From Promicromonospora sp049532985 (lineage in GTDB: Bacteria; Actinomycetota; Actinomycetes; Actinomycetales; Cellulomonadaceae), in contig NZ_CP186693.1 of the NCBI RefSeq assembly GCF_049532985.1, positions 4,030,001 to 4,094,000 of the forward strand: a stretch of 64,000 bases of DNA, read 5' to 3'. The notes under the pieces were generated by a model, which was not told where the DNA came from, did no database searches, and saw only the letters and a list, made by a program, of their open reading frames with translations. The position numbers and the translations under genes were made by a program. Below are positions 10,182-19,446 of the stretch, in pieces (the first letter of the stretch is position 1; each line of letters begins with the position of its first letter).

Positions 10182-10337
10182 CGCGCCCCTCGCCCTCCGC
10201 AAGGTCAGCGCGCGCCGCCGGCCCGCAGCGCTGAGTCCCTGGTCATCCCCGGGAAACGGCCTCCTGCCCGTAACGACGCGCACCACTCCCCCAGCCAGCT
10301 TCATGCCCGCGCGCCCCGCACGAACAGGACCCTGCCC

Positions 10338-12056
10338 ATGGTGAACACCGCCCCGCCCGCACAGCCCCGCACCACCAAGCGCCCCGCCCGGCCCAACGGC
10401 CAGTGGAAGGTTGACGGCACCGCCCCGCTGAACCACAACGAGGAGTTCAAGCAGGAGTCCGACCCGCTGGAGGTCCGCGACCGGATCGAGAAGATCTACG
10501 CCCAGGAGGGCTTCGACTCGATCCCCGGTGATGACCTGCACGGCCGGTTCCGCTGGTGGGGCCTGTACACGCAGCGCAAGCCCGGGATCGACGGCGGCAA
10601 GACGGCCACCCTGGAGCCGCACGAGCTCGAGGACAAGTACTTCATGCTCCGCGTCCGCATCGACGGCGGCGCCCTGACCACCGAGCAGCTCCGCACCATC
10701 GCGGGCATCAGCACCGAGTTCGGGCGCGACTCCGCCGACATCACCGACCGGCAGAACATCCAGCTCCACTGGGTCGAGGTCGAGTCGGTGCCCGAGATCT
10801 GGCGCCGGCTGGAGGCGGTCGGCCTGAGCACCACCGAGGCCTGCGGCGACGTGCCGCGCGTCATCCTGGGCAGCCCGGTCGCGGGCGTCGCCAAGGACGA
10901 GCTCATCGACCCCACGCCGGTGATCGAGGAGATCCAGGAGCGCTTCATCGGCGACCCGGCCCTGGCCAACCTGCCGCGCAAGTTCAAGTCGGCGATCACC
11001 GGCCACCCCAGCCTCGACGTGGTGCACCAGATCAACGACATCTCGTTCGTCGCCGTCGACCACCCCGAGCACGGGATCGGCTACGACGTCTGGGTGGGCG
11101 GCGCGCTGTCCACGGCGCCGCGCCTCGCGGAGCGCCTGAACGCCTTCGTCTCCCCGCAGGAGGCGCCCGAGGTCTGGCACGGCGTGGTCCGCATCTTCCG
11201 CGACTACGGGTACCGCCGGCTGCGCAACAAGGCCCGGCTCAAGTTCCTGCTCGCGGACTGGGGCGTGGAGAAGTTCCGCCAGGTCCTGGAGGACGAGTAC
11301 CTCGGCTACAAGCTCCGCGACGGCATCGAGCCGCCGTCGCCCGCCTCCCTCGGCCTGGACGAGCGCGGCGACCACGTGGGCGTCCACGAGCAGCACGACG
11401 GCCGCTTCTACATCGGCGCCGCCCCCACGGTGGGCCGCGTCTCGGGCGAGACGCTCGCGCGCCTGGCGGACCTGGCCGAGGCGCACGGCAGCCGCCGCGT
11501 CCGCCTGACGCCGCAGCAGAAGCTCCTGGTGCTGGACGTCGCCCAGGACGAGGTCGAGCCGCTGGTCGCCGGGCTGGCCGAGCTCGGCCTCCAGGCCCGG
11601 CCCAGCCCCTTCCGCCGCAACACCATCGCCTGCACCGGGATCGAGTACTGCAAGCTCGCGATCGTCGAGACCAAGGCGACGTCGGCCGCCGCGATCACGC
11701 AGCTCGAGGAGCGGCTCGGCGACCTGACCGACCTCAAGCCGCTGAGCCTGCACGTCAACGGCTGCCCCAACTCGTGCGCACGCATCCAGACGGCCGACAT
11801 CGGCCTCAAGGGCCAGCTCGTGCTCGACGACGACGGCAACCAGGTGCCCGGCTTCCAGGTGCACCTCGGTGGCGGCCTCACGTCGCTCGATCGGGACGAC
11901 GCCGGCCTCGGGCGCACCGTGCGCGGCCTCAAGGTGACCGCCGACGGGATCGGGGACTACGTGGAGCGGGTCGTGCGCCGGTACGACGCCGACCACGACG
12001 GCGAGGAGACCTTCGCCGAGTGGGCGCACCGCGCCGACGAGGAGGCGCTGCGATGA
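10338..12056 (+). CDS. sirA: Ferredoxin-dependent sulfite reductase
   Basis: 572 residues, normal for the SirA/NirA-type siroheme reductases that reduce sulfite to sulfide with six electrons from ferredoxin. The siroheme/4Fe-4S cysteines are present as CTGIEYC (C432, C438) and NGCPNSC (C476, C480). Both ferredoxin-like half domains are visible (KYFMLRVRIDGG and RRVRLTPQQKLLVLD). ATG 10338 has AGGA 9 bases upstream; the true 5' part of the transcript contains the Cys-rich leader. The neighbours cysH and cysG (APS reduction and siroheme synthesis) favour sulfite over nitrite as substrate. The stop overlaps the cysH start (ATGA), so the genes are translationally coupled. Confidence 0.93.
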   Translation: MVNTAPPAQPRTTKRPARPNGQWKVDGTAPLNHNEEFKQESDPLEVRDRIEKIYAQEGFDSIPGDDLHGRFRWWGLYTQRKPGIDGGKTATLEPHELEDKYFMLRVRIDGGALTTEQLRTIAGISTEFGRDSADITDRQNIQLHWVEVESVPEIWRRLEAVGLSTTEACGDVPRVILGSPVAGVAKDELIDPTPVIEEIQERFIGDPALANLPRKFKSAITGHPSLDVVHQINDISFVAVDHPEHGIGYDVWVGGALSTAPRLAERLNAFVSPQEAPEVWHGVVRIFRDYGYRRLRNKARLKFLLADWGVEKFRQVLEDEYLGYKLRDGIEPPSPASLGLDERGDHVGVHEQHDGRFYIGAAPTVGRVSGETLARLADLAEAHGSRRVRLTPQQKLLVLDVAQDEVEPLVAGLAELGLQARPSPFRRNTIACTGIEYCKLAIVETKATSAAAITQLEERLGDLTDLKPLSLHVNGCPNSCARIQTADIGLKGQLVLDDDGNQVPGFQVHLGGGLTSLDRDDAGLGRTVRGLKVTADGIGDYVERVVRRYDADHDGEETFAEWAHRADEEALR

Positions 12057-12919
12057 CCACCACGGAGCCTGCGTCCGCCGTCGCGCTCGCCGCGCCGGCG
12101 TCGGCGTTCGGGGCGGGCGTGAACCCGCGTCTCGCTCGCGTCCGTGCCCGCGCGGCCGCCCGGGAGAGCATCCGCGCGGCCCGGCCGATCGCCAGGTCCC
12201 GCCGTCGTCGCCGGACCGCCGAGGAGCTGCGGGCCGTCGTGGAGCGGGGCCAGGCGCAGCTGCACGCGTCGTCCGGCAACCGGGAGGCGGACGCCCATGC
12301 CGTCATCGCCTGGGCGGTGCGCGAGTTCGGTCCGTTCATGGCGGTGGCGTCCTCGATGCAGGACACCGTGCTGTCGCACCTGGTCGCGGAGCAGTTCCCG
12401 TTCGTGGACGTGCTGTTCGGCGACACCGGCTACCACTTCGCGGAGACGCTCGGCACGCGGGGCGCCGTCGAGATCGAGCTCGACGTGACCGTCATCGACG
12501 TGCGCCCCGAGCTCACGGTGGCCGAGCAGGACGCACGGTACGGCCCCCGGCTGCACGACCGCGACCCCGAGGCGTGCTGCGCGATGCGTAAGGTCGCCCC
12601 CATGCAGAAGGCGCTGGCCGGTTACGAGGCCTGGGCCACGGGCGTGCGCCGCAGCGAGACCGCGGCCCGCGCGAACGCGCCCCTGGTGAGCTGGGACGAG
12701 CGCAACGGCGTGGTGAAGATCAACCCGATCGCCGCGTGGACCGACGACGAGGTGGCCGAGTACGCCGCGCGGCACGGCCTCGTGGTCAACCCGCTGCTCG
12801 CGGACGGCTACCCGTCGGTCGGCTGCGAACCGTGCACCGCACGGCCGCTGCCGGGCCAGGACGCGCGCTCGGGCCGCTGGGCCGGGCTCGACAAGGACGA
12901 GTGCGGTCTCCATGTCTGA
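12053..12919 (+). CDS. cysH: Assimilatory adenylyl-sulfate (APS) reductase
   Basis: 288 residues. It reduces activated sulfate to sulfite using thioredoxin. The paired cysteines CC (C175-C176, in CCAMRK) and CEPC (C258, C261) are the 4Fe-4S ligands that mark the APS-specific bacterial type, as opposed to the cluster-free PAPS enzyme. The catalytic Cys is in the C-terminal ECGLH (C284). The nucleotide-binding SS/GDTGYHF region is present. A low-complexity Ala/Arg-rich N-terminal extension of about 50 residues precedes the domain, and the start could lie further in. It overlaps sirA by 4 bases and cysG by 8. Confidence 0.93.
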   Translation: MTTTEPASAVALAAPASAFGAGVNPRLARVRARAAARESIRAARPIARSRRRRRTAEELRAVVERGQAQLHASSGNREADAHAVIAWAVREFGPFMAVASSMQDTVLSHLVAEQFPFVDVLFGDTGYHFAETLGTRGAVEIELDVTVIDVRPELTVAEQDARYGPRLHDRDPEACCAMRKVAPMQKALAGYEAWATGVRRSETAARANAPLVSWDERNGVVKINPIAAWTDDEVAEYAARHGLVVNPLLADGYPSVGCEPCTARPLPGQDARSGRWAGLDKDECGLHV

Positions 12920-14267
12920 CATCTATCCCCTGGGGCTCCGCATCGCCGGCCGGCTCGTCGTCGTGGTCGGCGGCGGGCCCGTGGCCGCCCGCCGCGTCGG
13001 CGCGCTGGTCGAGGCCGGCGCCCGGGTGCGGGTCGTCGCACCGCACAGTGTCCTGACCGAGTCCGGCCTTGCCACCACCGAGGCCACCACCGAGGTTCCC
13101 GAGCCGACGGACGGCCCGGCGCCCGGCGCCGTCGAGTGGGTGCGACGCGACTACCGCACCGGCGACCTCGACGGCGCGTGGCTCGTGCACACGGCCACCG
13201 GTTCGCCGTCCGTGGACCAGCAGGTGGCCGACGACGCCGAGCGCGCGCGGGTCTTCTGCGTCACGGCGGGCGACGCCTCCGCGGGGACCGCCTGGGTCCC
13301 GGCGGTGGCGCGCACGACCCTGACCGACGACGCCGAGGTGACCGTCGCGGTGACCGCCGGCCGGGACCCCCGCCGCTCGCGGGCGATCCGGGACGCGGTG
13401 GCGGCGGCGCTCCAGTCGGGCGCCCTGCCCCTGCGACGGCACCGCCCCCGCGCCACCGGCCCGCACCGGGGCGGCACGGCAGCGGTCCAGGCCGGCCCGG
13501 TGTCGGACGACGCGAACGCTCCGGCCTCCGGCGCGCCGGCGGTCCAGCCCGGCCGGGTGTGGCTCGTCGGCGGCGGGCCCGGCGATCCCGGCCTCGTCAC
13601 GGCCCGCGGCCGCGCCGTCCTGGCCCAGGCTGACGTCGTGGTCGTCGACCGGCTCGGCCCGCGCGCGCTGCTGCGCGAGCTGGCCCCCGAGGTCGAGGTG
13701 ATCGACGTGGGCAAGACCAGCGGCAACCACCCGGTGCCGCAGCACGAGATCAACGCGCTGCTGATCCAGCACGCGCAGGCGGGGCGCGACGTCGTGCGGC
13801 TCAAGGGCGGCGACCCGTACGTGCTGGGCCGCGGCGGCGAAGAGCTGGCGGCGTGCCGCGCGGCGGGCCTGGAGGTCGAGGTGGTGCCGGGCGTCACGTC
13901 GGCGGTCTCGGTGCCGGCTGCGGCCGGCATCCCGGTCACGCACCGCGGCGTGGCGCGCGGCTTCAGCGTCCTGACCGGGCACGACGGCGCCGCCGACGTG
14001 CCCGGCGGCCCCGACCACACGCTGGTGCTGCTCATGGGTGTCACCCGGCTGGCCGAGACCGCCGCGGCGCTCGTCACGCGGGACCGTCCCGCCGACACCC
14101 CGGTCGCCGTGATCGAGGACGGCTACGGTCCCCGCCAGCGCGTCACCACCGGCACGCTGGCCACGATCGCCGCCCGCGCGGAGGCGGCAGGCGTCCTGCC
14201 CCCGGCGGTCGTCGTGGTCGGTGCGGTGGTCCGCCTGTCCCCCTCCTGGGGCCTCCAAGCTCGTTGA
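12912..14267 (+). CDS. cysG: Siroheme synthase: precorrin-2 dehydrogenase/ferrochelatase fused to uroporphyrinogen-III methyltransferase
   Basis: 451 residues in CysG order. Residues 1 to about 160 are the NAD-binding dehydrogenase/chelatase part (VVVGGGPVAARRVG). A Pro/Ala/Gly-rich linker covers about 175-212. The rest is the SAM-dependent uroporphyrinogen-III methyltransferase (VWLVGGGPGDPGLVT, VVDRLG, RLKGGDPYVLGRGGEE, VVPGVTS). It supplies the siroheme used by SirA. It begins inside cysH, in another frame, with no gap. Its stop codon TGA lies inside the 5' arm of a 23-bp stem-loop that probably ends the operon; no cysD/cysN follow here. Confidence 0.92.
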   Translation: MSDIYPLGLRIAGRLVVVVGGGPVAARRVGALVEAGARVRVVAPHSVLTESGLATTEATTEVPEPTDGPAPGAVEWVRRDYRTGDLDGAWLVHTATGSPSVDQQVADDAERARVFCVTAGDASAGTAWVPAVARTTLTDDAEVTVAVTAGRDPRRSRAIRDAVAAALQSGALPLRRHRPRATGPHRGGTAAVQAGPVSDDANAPASGAPAVQPGRVWLVGGGPGDPGLVTARGRAVLAQADVVVVDRLGPRALLRELAPEVEVIDVGKTSGNHPVPQHEINALLIQHAQAGRDVVRLKGGDPYVLGRGGEELAACRAAGLEVEVVPGVTSAVSVPAAAGIPVTHRGVARGFSVLTGHDGAADVPGGPDHTLVLLMGVTRLAETAAALVTRDRPADTPVAVIEDGYGPRQRVTTGTLATIAARAEAAGVLPPAVVVVGAVVRLSPSWGLQAR

Positions 14268-14324
14268 GTGCTGGGTATCCGTCGGCGCGAAGGCCATCAA
14301 CCCGACGGATACCCAGCACTCAAC
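14263..14324. terminator. 23-bp perfect stem-loop between convergent genes
   Basis: The arms 14263-14285 and 14302-14324 are perfect inverted repeats with a 16-base loop. The stem contains the stop codon of cysG on one side and of the minus-strand membrane protein gene (TGA 14320-14322) on the other. No U-tract follows on either strand, so it is a bidirectional terminator by position, of the non-canonical actinobacterial kind. Confidence 0.75.
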
Positions 14325-15276
14325 GGAACTCGGCCGCTCGGGACAGGGCGTACCGGAGCACCTCCACGTCTTCCGAGCGGACCGCGATGCTCCAGGCACC
14401 CGAGCCGGACGCGCCCTCGATCTGCGTGTAGGCCGCGCGGGCGAAGAGGCCGCGGGTCGGAGCCTGCGTGCCGAACACCCGGTGCGGGGCATCGCCCAGC
14501 ACCTCCGCCAGGGCGTCGAGCGACTCCGGGTCCAGCCCGACCCGCAGCGTCACCCGGCGCACCTTCCGCTCCATCAGGTACGCCCCGACGCGGACGGCAC
14601 CCCCGCCCACGACGACGGCGAGGTCCTGGTCCGGTGTGCGTCGCCGGCCGAACCGGGACAGGACGCCGCCCAGCACCGCGGAGCCCGCGCTGCGCGGCAC
14701 GGCCGGCCCGCGCCTGACCCGCCCGGCGCTGCCCCCGGCGCTGCCCCCGTCGGTGGGCTCGCGGTCGGCTCCGGCGTCGGGGCGGAACTCCGGAAGCGGT
14801 TCAGGGTGGGCGGGAGGAACGGGCTCTGCGTCGGTGAGCGGACCCGGATACGACTCGTGTTCGAGGTAGGGGGCGGGAGCCGGCTCCGGCCCGACGTGCT
14901 GGTCGGAACGGGGATCGGTATGCGGGGCACGCGCCGGCTCGGTTCGCAGGCCCTCGTCGGCGAACGAGTCTCGGTACGGGTCCAGGCCGGAGAAGGCGTC
15001 CGGCCCCGGACCATCCTCGACGGTCGGCGGGCCGTCGAGCGGCAGCTCCTCGTCGTCCCGCAGCCCCTCCGGCCGCCGAGCGGCGCGGACGGTCAGCACG
15101 AGCCACTCCGCGGCCGCGGCCACCGTCACCACGCCGGCGGCCACCCGGAGCACGAAGTTCAGCGGGTCCCACGCGTTCGAGATGTTCGCGAGCGTGCTCA
15201 GCACCCAGATGATGCCCGCGACGAACGCGAGCATGAGGCTGACGAGACGGCGAGTGCGCACTGGACCTGGCTTCAT
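14320..15276 (-). CDS. Two-TM membrane protein of unknown function
   Basis: 318 residues; I do not recognise the family. Two hydrophobic segments near the N-terminus (about 10-30 and 40-62) make a membrane hairpin, with the remainder probably cytoplasmic. A long acidic, Pro/Glu/Asp-rich region (about 75-190) is likely disordered. A compact C-terminal part of about 100 residues (VGGGAVRVGAYLMERKVRRV and YTQIEGASGSGAWSIAVRS) looks folded, with alternating beta strands. ATG 15276 has GGAG only 2 bases upstream, so the start is not certain. It stands alone between two stem-loops. Confidence 0.65.
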   Translation of the reverse strand: MKPGPVRTRRLVSLMLAFVAGIIWVLSTLANISNAWDPLNFVLRVAAGVVTVAAAAEWLVLTVRAARRPEGLRDDEELPLDGPPTVEDGPGPDAFSGLDPYRDSFADEGLRTEPARAPHTDPRSDQHVGPEPAPAPYLEHESYPGPLTDAEPVPPAHPEPLPEFRPDAGADREPTDGGSAGGSAGRVRRGPAVPRSAGSAVLGGVLSRFGRRRTPDQDLAVVVGGGAVRVGAYLMERKVRRVTLRVGLDPESLDALAEVLGDAPHRVFGTQAPTRGLFARAAYTQIEGASGSGAWSIAVRSEDVEVLRYALSRAAEFR

Positions 15277-15521
15277 CTCCGACGGACGTGCGGCGAGCAG
15301 CCGCGGAAACCCTGCACGATGCCGCAGGAGACAGCCCCGTGCGGCACCTGCCCCACGGGGGCACCGCAGCGTATCAATGCCTCCGACCAGTGTGAACGCA
15401 CGGTTGTGTACTTCATCCCCTCCGGCAGCGCGACGTGTCGGGCGCCCGGTCGCTCGGGCACGGTGCGTCCCGTGGGTCGGGGTTCAGCTCGTCGTCGGGC
15501 CGCCCTGCGAGGCTCACACAC

Positions 15522-15556
15522 GGGGTGAAGCGGGTGCAAGGAAAGTGCTTCACCCC
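15522..15556 (-). terminator. Stem-loop after the LuxR-type regulator gene
   Basis: GGGGTGAAGC at 15522-15531 pairs perfectly with GCTTCACCCC at 15547-15556. It lies 8 bases beyond the response-regulator stop, with no U-tract. Confidence 0.5.
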
Positions 15557-15563
15557 CGCCGCG

Positions 15564-16265
15564 TCAGAGCAGCCGGCGCGCCACCGCCCAGCGGGTCAGC
15601 TCGTACCGCGACGAGAGCTGGAGCTTGCGCAGCACCGCGCTCACGTGGGTCTCGACCGTCTTGATCGAGATGAACAGCTCGCCGGCGACCTCGCGGTAGG
15701 AGTAACCGCGCGCGATGAGCCGCATGACCTCCTGCTCGCGCTTCGAGAGGCGGTCGAGCTCGTCGTCGGCCACGGCGATGTCGTTCGCGGACGCCCCGAA
15801 CGCGTCCAGCACGAACCCGGCCAGGCGCGGCGAGAAGACGGCGTCGCCCCCGGCCACCTGCACCACCGCCGACGACAGGTCGGCCGGCGCGATGTTCTTC
15901 GTGACGTAGCCGCGCGCACCCGCCCGGATGACCGAGACGACGTCCTCGGCCGCGTCCGACACCGACAGCGCGAGGAACCGCACGCCCTCGGTCAGCAGCC
16001 CGGCGCACCGCTGCACCACCTCGGCGCCGCCGCCCCCGTTGCCGCCGGGCAGGTGCACGTCGAGCAGCACCACGGGCGGGCGGTGCTGGTGCACCTGCGC
16101 CACCGCGGAGTCGACGTCGAACGCCTCGCCCACCACCGTCACCCGGTCGTCCAGCGAGGCGCGCACGCCGGTGCGGAACAGGTGGTGGTCGTCCACGAGC
16201 ACCACGGGCACCGGGATGGTCACGGAGCTCTGCGTGCTGCCCGACGGCGTCGCGGGGGTTGTCAT
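15564..16265 (-). CDS. NarL/LuxR-family response regulator
   Basis: 233 residues. An N-terminal receiver domain (VVLVDDHHLFRTGV; phosphoacceptor D69 in LLDVHLPGG; Lys in YVTKNI) is followed by a C-terminal LuxR HTH (LSKREQEVMRLIARGYSYRE, ISIKTVETHVSAVLRKLQ). ATG 16265 overlaps the stop of the sensor kinase gene (ATGA), so the two are a co-translated two-component pair. The pair faces away from a PspC membrane protein gene, which suggests control of envelope-stress functions; this is inference from context. Confidence 0.93.
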   Translation of the reverse strand: MTTPATPSGSTQSSVTIPVPVVLVDDHHLFRTGVRASLDDRVTVVGEAFDVDSAVAQVHQHRPPVVLLDVHLPGGNGGGGAEVVQRCAGLLTEGVRFLALSVSDAAEDVVSVIRAGARGYVTKNIAPADLSSAVVQVAGGDAVFSPRLAGFVLDAFGASANDIAVADDELDRLSKREQEVMRLIARGYSYREVAGELFISIKTVETHVSAVLRKLQLSSRYELTRWAVARRLL

Positions 16266-17674
16266 CTCGTCGCACCTTCCACAGTGGCCGGCACGGCACC
16301 GGGGGCCGACGCCGCCCGTGCCCTGCCGTTCTTCTCGGTCTTCTTCTCGCCGTTCGCCGGCTTGTCCAGCGGCATCCGCAGCCGCACCTCGGTACCCCAT
16401 CCTGGCCTGCTCACGACCTCGGCGGTGCCGCCGCGCCGACGCACGCGCCCGAGGATCGACTCCCGGACGCCGAACCGGTCCTGCGCGATCTCGTCCAGGT
16501 CGAACCCGTCGCCGCGGTCCCGGACGAACACCTCGGCCACCTCGTCCGTCACCTCCAGGTACACCGACACGGGCGGGGACCCGTGCTTGAAGGCGTTGAG
16601 CAGCGCCTCGCGGGTGGCCTGGAGCATCGCCGCCGTGGACTCGGTGGGCGGGCAGTCGCCCACCACCACGGTCTCCACGGTGAGCGGTGCCACGGCGTCC
16701 TCGATCTCGGCCACCAGCTCCTTGAGCTCGGCCGACACGGACGTGCCCGGCTCGCGGCGGTCGTCGTACAGCCAGCCGCGCAGCTCGCGCTCCTGGGCGC
16801 GCGCCATGCGGGACACGGCCTCGGGGTCCTTGGCCTGGGCCCGGATCAGGGCGAGGGTCTGCAGCACGGAGTCGTGCAGGTGGGCGGCGATGTCGGCGCG
16901 CTCGGCCTCCCGGGCGCGGGCGGCGCGCTCGTCGCCGAGCTGCCGCACCAGCCGGATCCACCACGGCACCGAGACCAGCACCAGGCCCGCGACCATCGCC
17001 ACCGACGCGACGGTGGCCTGCATGAGCACGCTGACGGGCGTGTCCTGTCCCACGAGCATCAGCACGCCGAGCATGGTCAGCACCACGCCGCCGGCCAGCC
17101 GCAGCAGCGCCGTCCGCGAGCGCAGGAGCGACCCGGAGCCGCCCACCCACTTGTCGCGCTCGGTGGCGTCGATCTGGCTCCACGCGAGGGCCACGCCGCC
17201 GAGCCCGATGAGGGCGGGCAGCACCCAGGACGCGACCGGGTCCCAGCCCGCGCGGTACGCGACGAGCAGCGCGGCGCCGGAGAGCAGCACCACGCCGACC
17301 CAGATGTCGCGCGCGGCGAGCCGGGAGACGGGGCCAGAGAGGCGCATCCGGTCGGCGAGCGACGCGGTGGTGCGCTCCTGCGCGCCGGCGTCGGCGGAGG
17401 CGTCGGTGGTCAGGCGTGGGGCGAGCCGGCGGCGCTCGGTGGGCACGGCGTCGTCGGGCCGGGCGGGAACGCCGGCCGGGACGGTCACCCACCAGAAGAC
17501 GTAGGCGACGACGCCGGCCCCCGCGAACCCGGTGAGCACCAGGAACGCGACCCGGACCAGCCAGACCGGCAGGCCTGTGTGCGCGGCCAGGCCCGCGGCC
17601 ACGCCGGCCAGCCAGCGGCCGCTGTATCCCGGCCCGGCCTGGCCCGGCCTGCGGAGGGTCAGTCGTTGCTTCAC
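16262..17674 (-). CDS. Sensor histidine kinase with N-terminal PspC domain
   Basis: 470 residues from GTG 17674, which directly starts the conserved PspC region (YSGRWLAGVAAGLAAHTGLP followed by a TM helix). An earlier in-frame GTG at 17710 adds 12 residues without an RBS. After PspC come four more hydrophobic segments (about 105-215). The HisKA_3 dimerisation domain follows, with phosphoacceptor H267 in AHLHDSVLQTLALI, and then a GHKL ATPase (REALLNAFKHG, VFVRDRGDGFDLDE, GWGTEVRLRMP). It is paired by a 4-base overlap with the LuxR regulator. PspC at a kinase N-terminus points to sensing of membrane state; the ligand is unknown. Confidence 0.9.
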   Translation of the reverse strand: MKQRLTLRRPGQAGPGYSGRWLAGVAAGLAAHTGLPVWLVRVAFLVLTGFAGAGVVAYVFWWVTVPAGVPARPDDAVPTERRRLAPRLTTDASADAGAQERTTASLADRMRLSGPVSRLAARDIWVGVVLLSGAALLVAYRAGWDPVASWVLPALIGLGGVALAWSQIDATERDKWVGGSGSLLRSRTALLRLAGGVVLTMLGVLMLVGQDTPVSVLMQATVASVAMVAGLVLVSVPWWIRLVRQLGDERAARAREAERADIAAHLHDSVLQTLALIRAQAKDPEAVSRMARAQERELRGWLYDDRREPGTSVSAELKELVAEIEDAVAPLTVETVVVGDCPPTESTAAMLQATREALLNAFKHGSPPVSVYLEVTDEVAEVFVRDRGDGFDLDEIAQDRFGVRESILGRVRRRGGTAEVVSRPGWGTEVRLRMPLDKPANGEKKTEKNGRARAASAPGAVPATVEGATR

Positions 17675-17802
17675 CCCCCGATCGTCACACGTCCGTGGCC
17701 CCCTGAACACGCCTGAGCCTGGATCTCAGGGTGCCGCGCCGGAGGAACCAGGGTTGGTTCAGGGCCGGTCCCCGATGCCTCCGGGGGCGTCGAGGGACCA
17801 GC

Positions 17803-19446
17803 ATGGACACCATGAGCACCGACGAGACGCGTCCCGAGGACGCCACGAGCGGGCCGGGCGGCCCGGCCGACGCGGGGTCGGCCGGGCCGGGCACCACGTA
17901 CTCCGGCCCGGCTGCCGACCCCGCCGAACCGGCGTCCGACCAGAAGGCCGACGCCGCACCCGCCGCACCTCCCGCGCCCGGGCAGCAGCCCTACCCGGAG
18001 ACCGGCTTCTTCGCGTCCATCCGCCGCGGCCTGTTCCCGCGCTCCGACCAGCGCTGGGTGGGCGGTGTCGCCGGCGGTGTCGCGGAGCGGATCGGCTGGG
18101 ACCCGCTGGTGGTGCGCGGCGTGCTGATCATCAGCTTCTTCCTCGGCGGCCTCGGCCTCATCCTGTACGGCATCGCCTGGGCGCTTCTGCCCGAGCGGGA
18201 CGGCCGCATCCACCTGCAGGAGGCGACGCGCGGCAACTTCGACGTGGCGATGCTCGGTTCGGTGGCCGTGTTCCTCGTCGGCATCGCGTGGGGCGGCCCG
18301 CTGGGCTGGTGGGACGACGGCGGCTTCGAGTGGCTGGCCGTCATGTTCTGGCTGGCGGTCTTCGGTGTCGCGCTGCCGCTGATCGTCCAGGGCGTGCAGC
18401 GGCGCCGCGACGCCCGCCGCACGGGCTTCGTCCCTGGCGCGCCGGTCCCGCCGGCACCGGGCGCACCGGTGCCGGGCGCACCAGCACCGGGCGCCCCGGC
18501 ACCGGGCGCCCCGGAGGCGCCGACGGGCGGCACCCCGGCCCCGTACACGCCCGCCCCGCCGGTCGACTACCGGCGGTCCGAGGGCCTCATGTACGCGACC
18601 GGCGCCGGCCCCGCGCCCCGGCCGCAGCCGCAGTACCGGCCCGGCCGCACGCCGCAGCCGCCGCTCGTCCGCACCGCACCGCCGCCCGCCCGGGTCCGGC
18701 GCGGCCCGGGCGGTGGCGCCGTCGGCATCACCGTCGGCCTGATCCTGCTGGCCGGGGCCCTGCTCCTGGCCGCGGACCGGGTGGGTGCCGCGGGCTTCCT
18801 GGACGACGGCGCGGGCTTCGCCGCCGCCTGGCTGGGCATCTCGACGGTCGTGCTGGGCGTGGCGATCCTCGTCTCCGCGCTGCGCGGCCGCACGAGCGGC
18901 GTGCTCGGGTTCTTCGCGATCATCGCCCTGCTGTTCGGTCTCGCGTACCTGATGTTCTACGGCACCTCGGCCGCCTACTGGACCGACGAGGCGGTCTCGA
19001 CCGGCCGCGAGGTCGAGGACATCATGACCAACCCGTCCAACCCGGATGCGGCCACCCTCACCGAGGGCACCGTGGTGGTGCAGACCCTGCGCGAGGCCGA
19101 GAACGGCTTCTACGTCCAGTGGGGCGACCCGGAGATCGACCTGTCCGAGCTCGACCTGTCCCGGGTCGAGCCGGGCGACCCCGTCGTCGTGCCGATCGAG
19201 CTGGGCGCGGGCCAGACCGTGGTGACGGTGCCCCAGGACGTGGCGGTCGAGGCGAACGCCTACGTCGCCGCAGGAAACGTCCGGTGGAACGTGGACGACC
19301 AGGACCGCGCCGCGAGCGGCGTCGGCTCCGACACGTACTTCGCGAGCGACGAGGTCGGTGACGACGGCGCGGTGCTCAGCCTCGACATCCGGGCCGGCGC
19401 CGGCGAAGTGATCGTCAGCGAGACCGAGGGAAGGAGCACGCGATGA
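17803..19446 (+). CDS. PspC-domain polytopic membrane protein
   Basis: 547 residues from ATG 17803, chosen for GAGGGA 8 bases upstream. A disordered acidic N-terminus (1-60) leads into a PspC domain (RWVGGVAGGVAERIGWDPLVVRG, then a TM). Two or three more TM segments follow, then a Pro/Ala/Gly linker made of PGAP repeats (about 208-245), three further TM segments (about 305-390), and a C-terminal soluble beta-rich part (about 400-547), probably outside the cell. It is transcribed divergently from the PspC-kinase operon and is therefore a likely target or partner of it. LiaF-like architectures behave this way in Gram-positives; the role here is inferred. Confidence 0.8.
   Translation: MDTMSTDETRPEDATSGPGGPADAGSAGPGTTYSGPAADPAEPASDQKADAAPAAPPAPGQQPYPETGFFASIRRGLFPRSDQRWVGGVAGGVAERIGWDPLVVRGVLIISFFLGGLGLILYGIAWALLPERDGRIHLQEATRGNFDVAMLGSVAVFLVGIAWGGPLGWWDDGGFEWLAVMFWLAVFGVALPLIVQGVQRRRDARRTGFVPGAPVPPAPGAPVPGAPAPGAPAPGAPEAPTGGTPAPYTPAPPVDYRRSEGLMYATGAGPAPRPQPQYRPGRTPQPPLVRTAPPPARVRRGPGGGAVGITVGLILLAGALLLAADRVGAAGFLDDGAGFAAAWLGISTVVLGVAILVSALRGRTSGVLGFFAIIALLFGLAYLMFYGTSAAYWTDEAVSTGREVEDIMTNPSNPDAATLTEGTVVVQTLREAENGFYVQWGDPEIDLSELDLSRVEPGDPVVVPIELGAGQTVVTVPQDVAVEANAYVAAGNVRWNVDDQDRAASGVGSDTYFASDEVGDDGAVLSLDIRAGAGEVIVSETEGRSTR

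Noticed and set aside
9999..12029. A 676-codon open frame on the minus strand across sirA.
   Set aside because: It mirrors sirA, has Leu/Val/Asp/Gly-biased composition from GC-rich third positions, and shows no motif; sirA on the plus strand has every catalytic Cys.
15564..17492. A 642-codon frame joining the response regulator to sequence over the histidine kinase.
   Set aside because: Its N-terminal two thirds are in the wrong frame for the kinase and Arg/Ala/Gly-rich; the regulator starts at ATG 16265.
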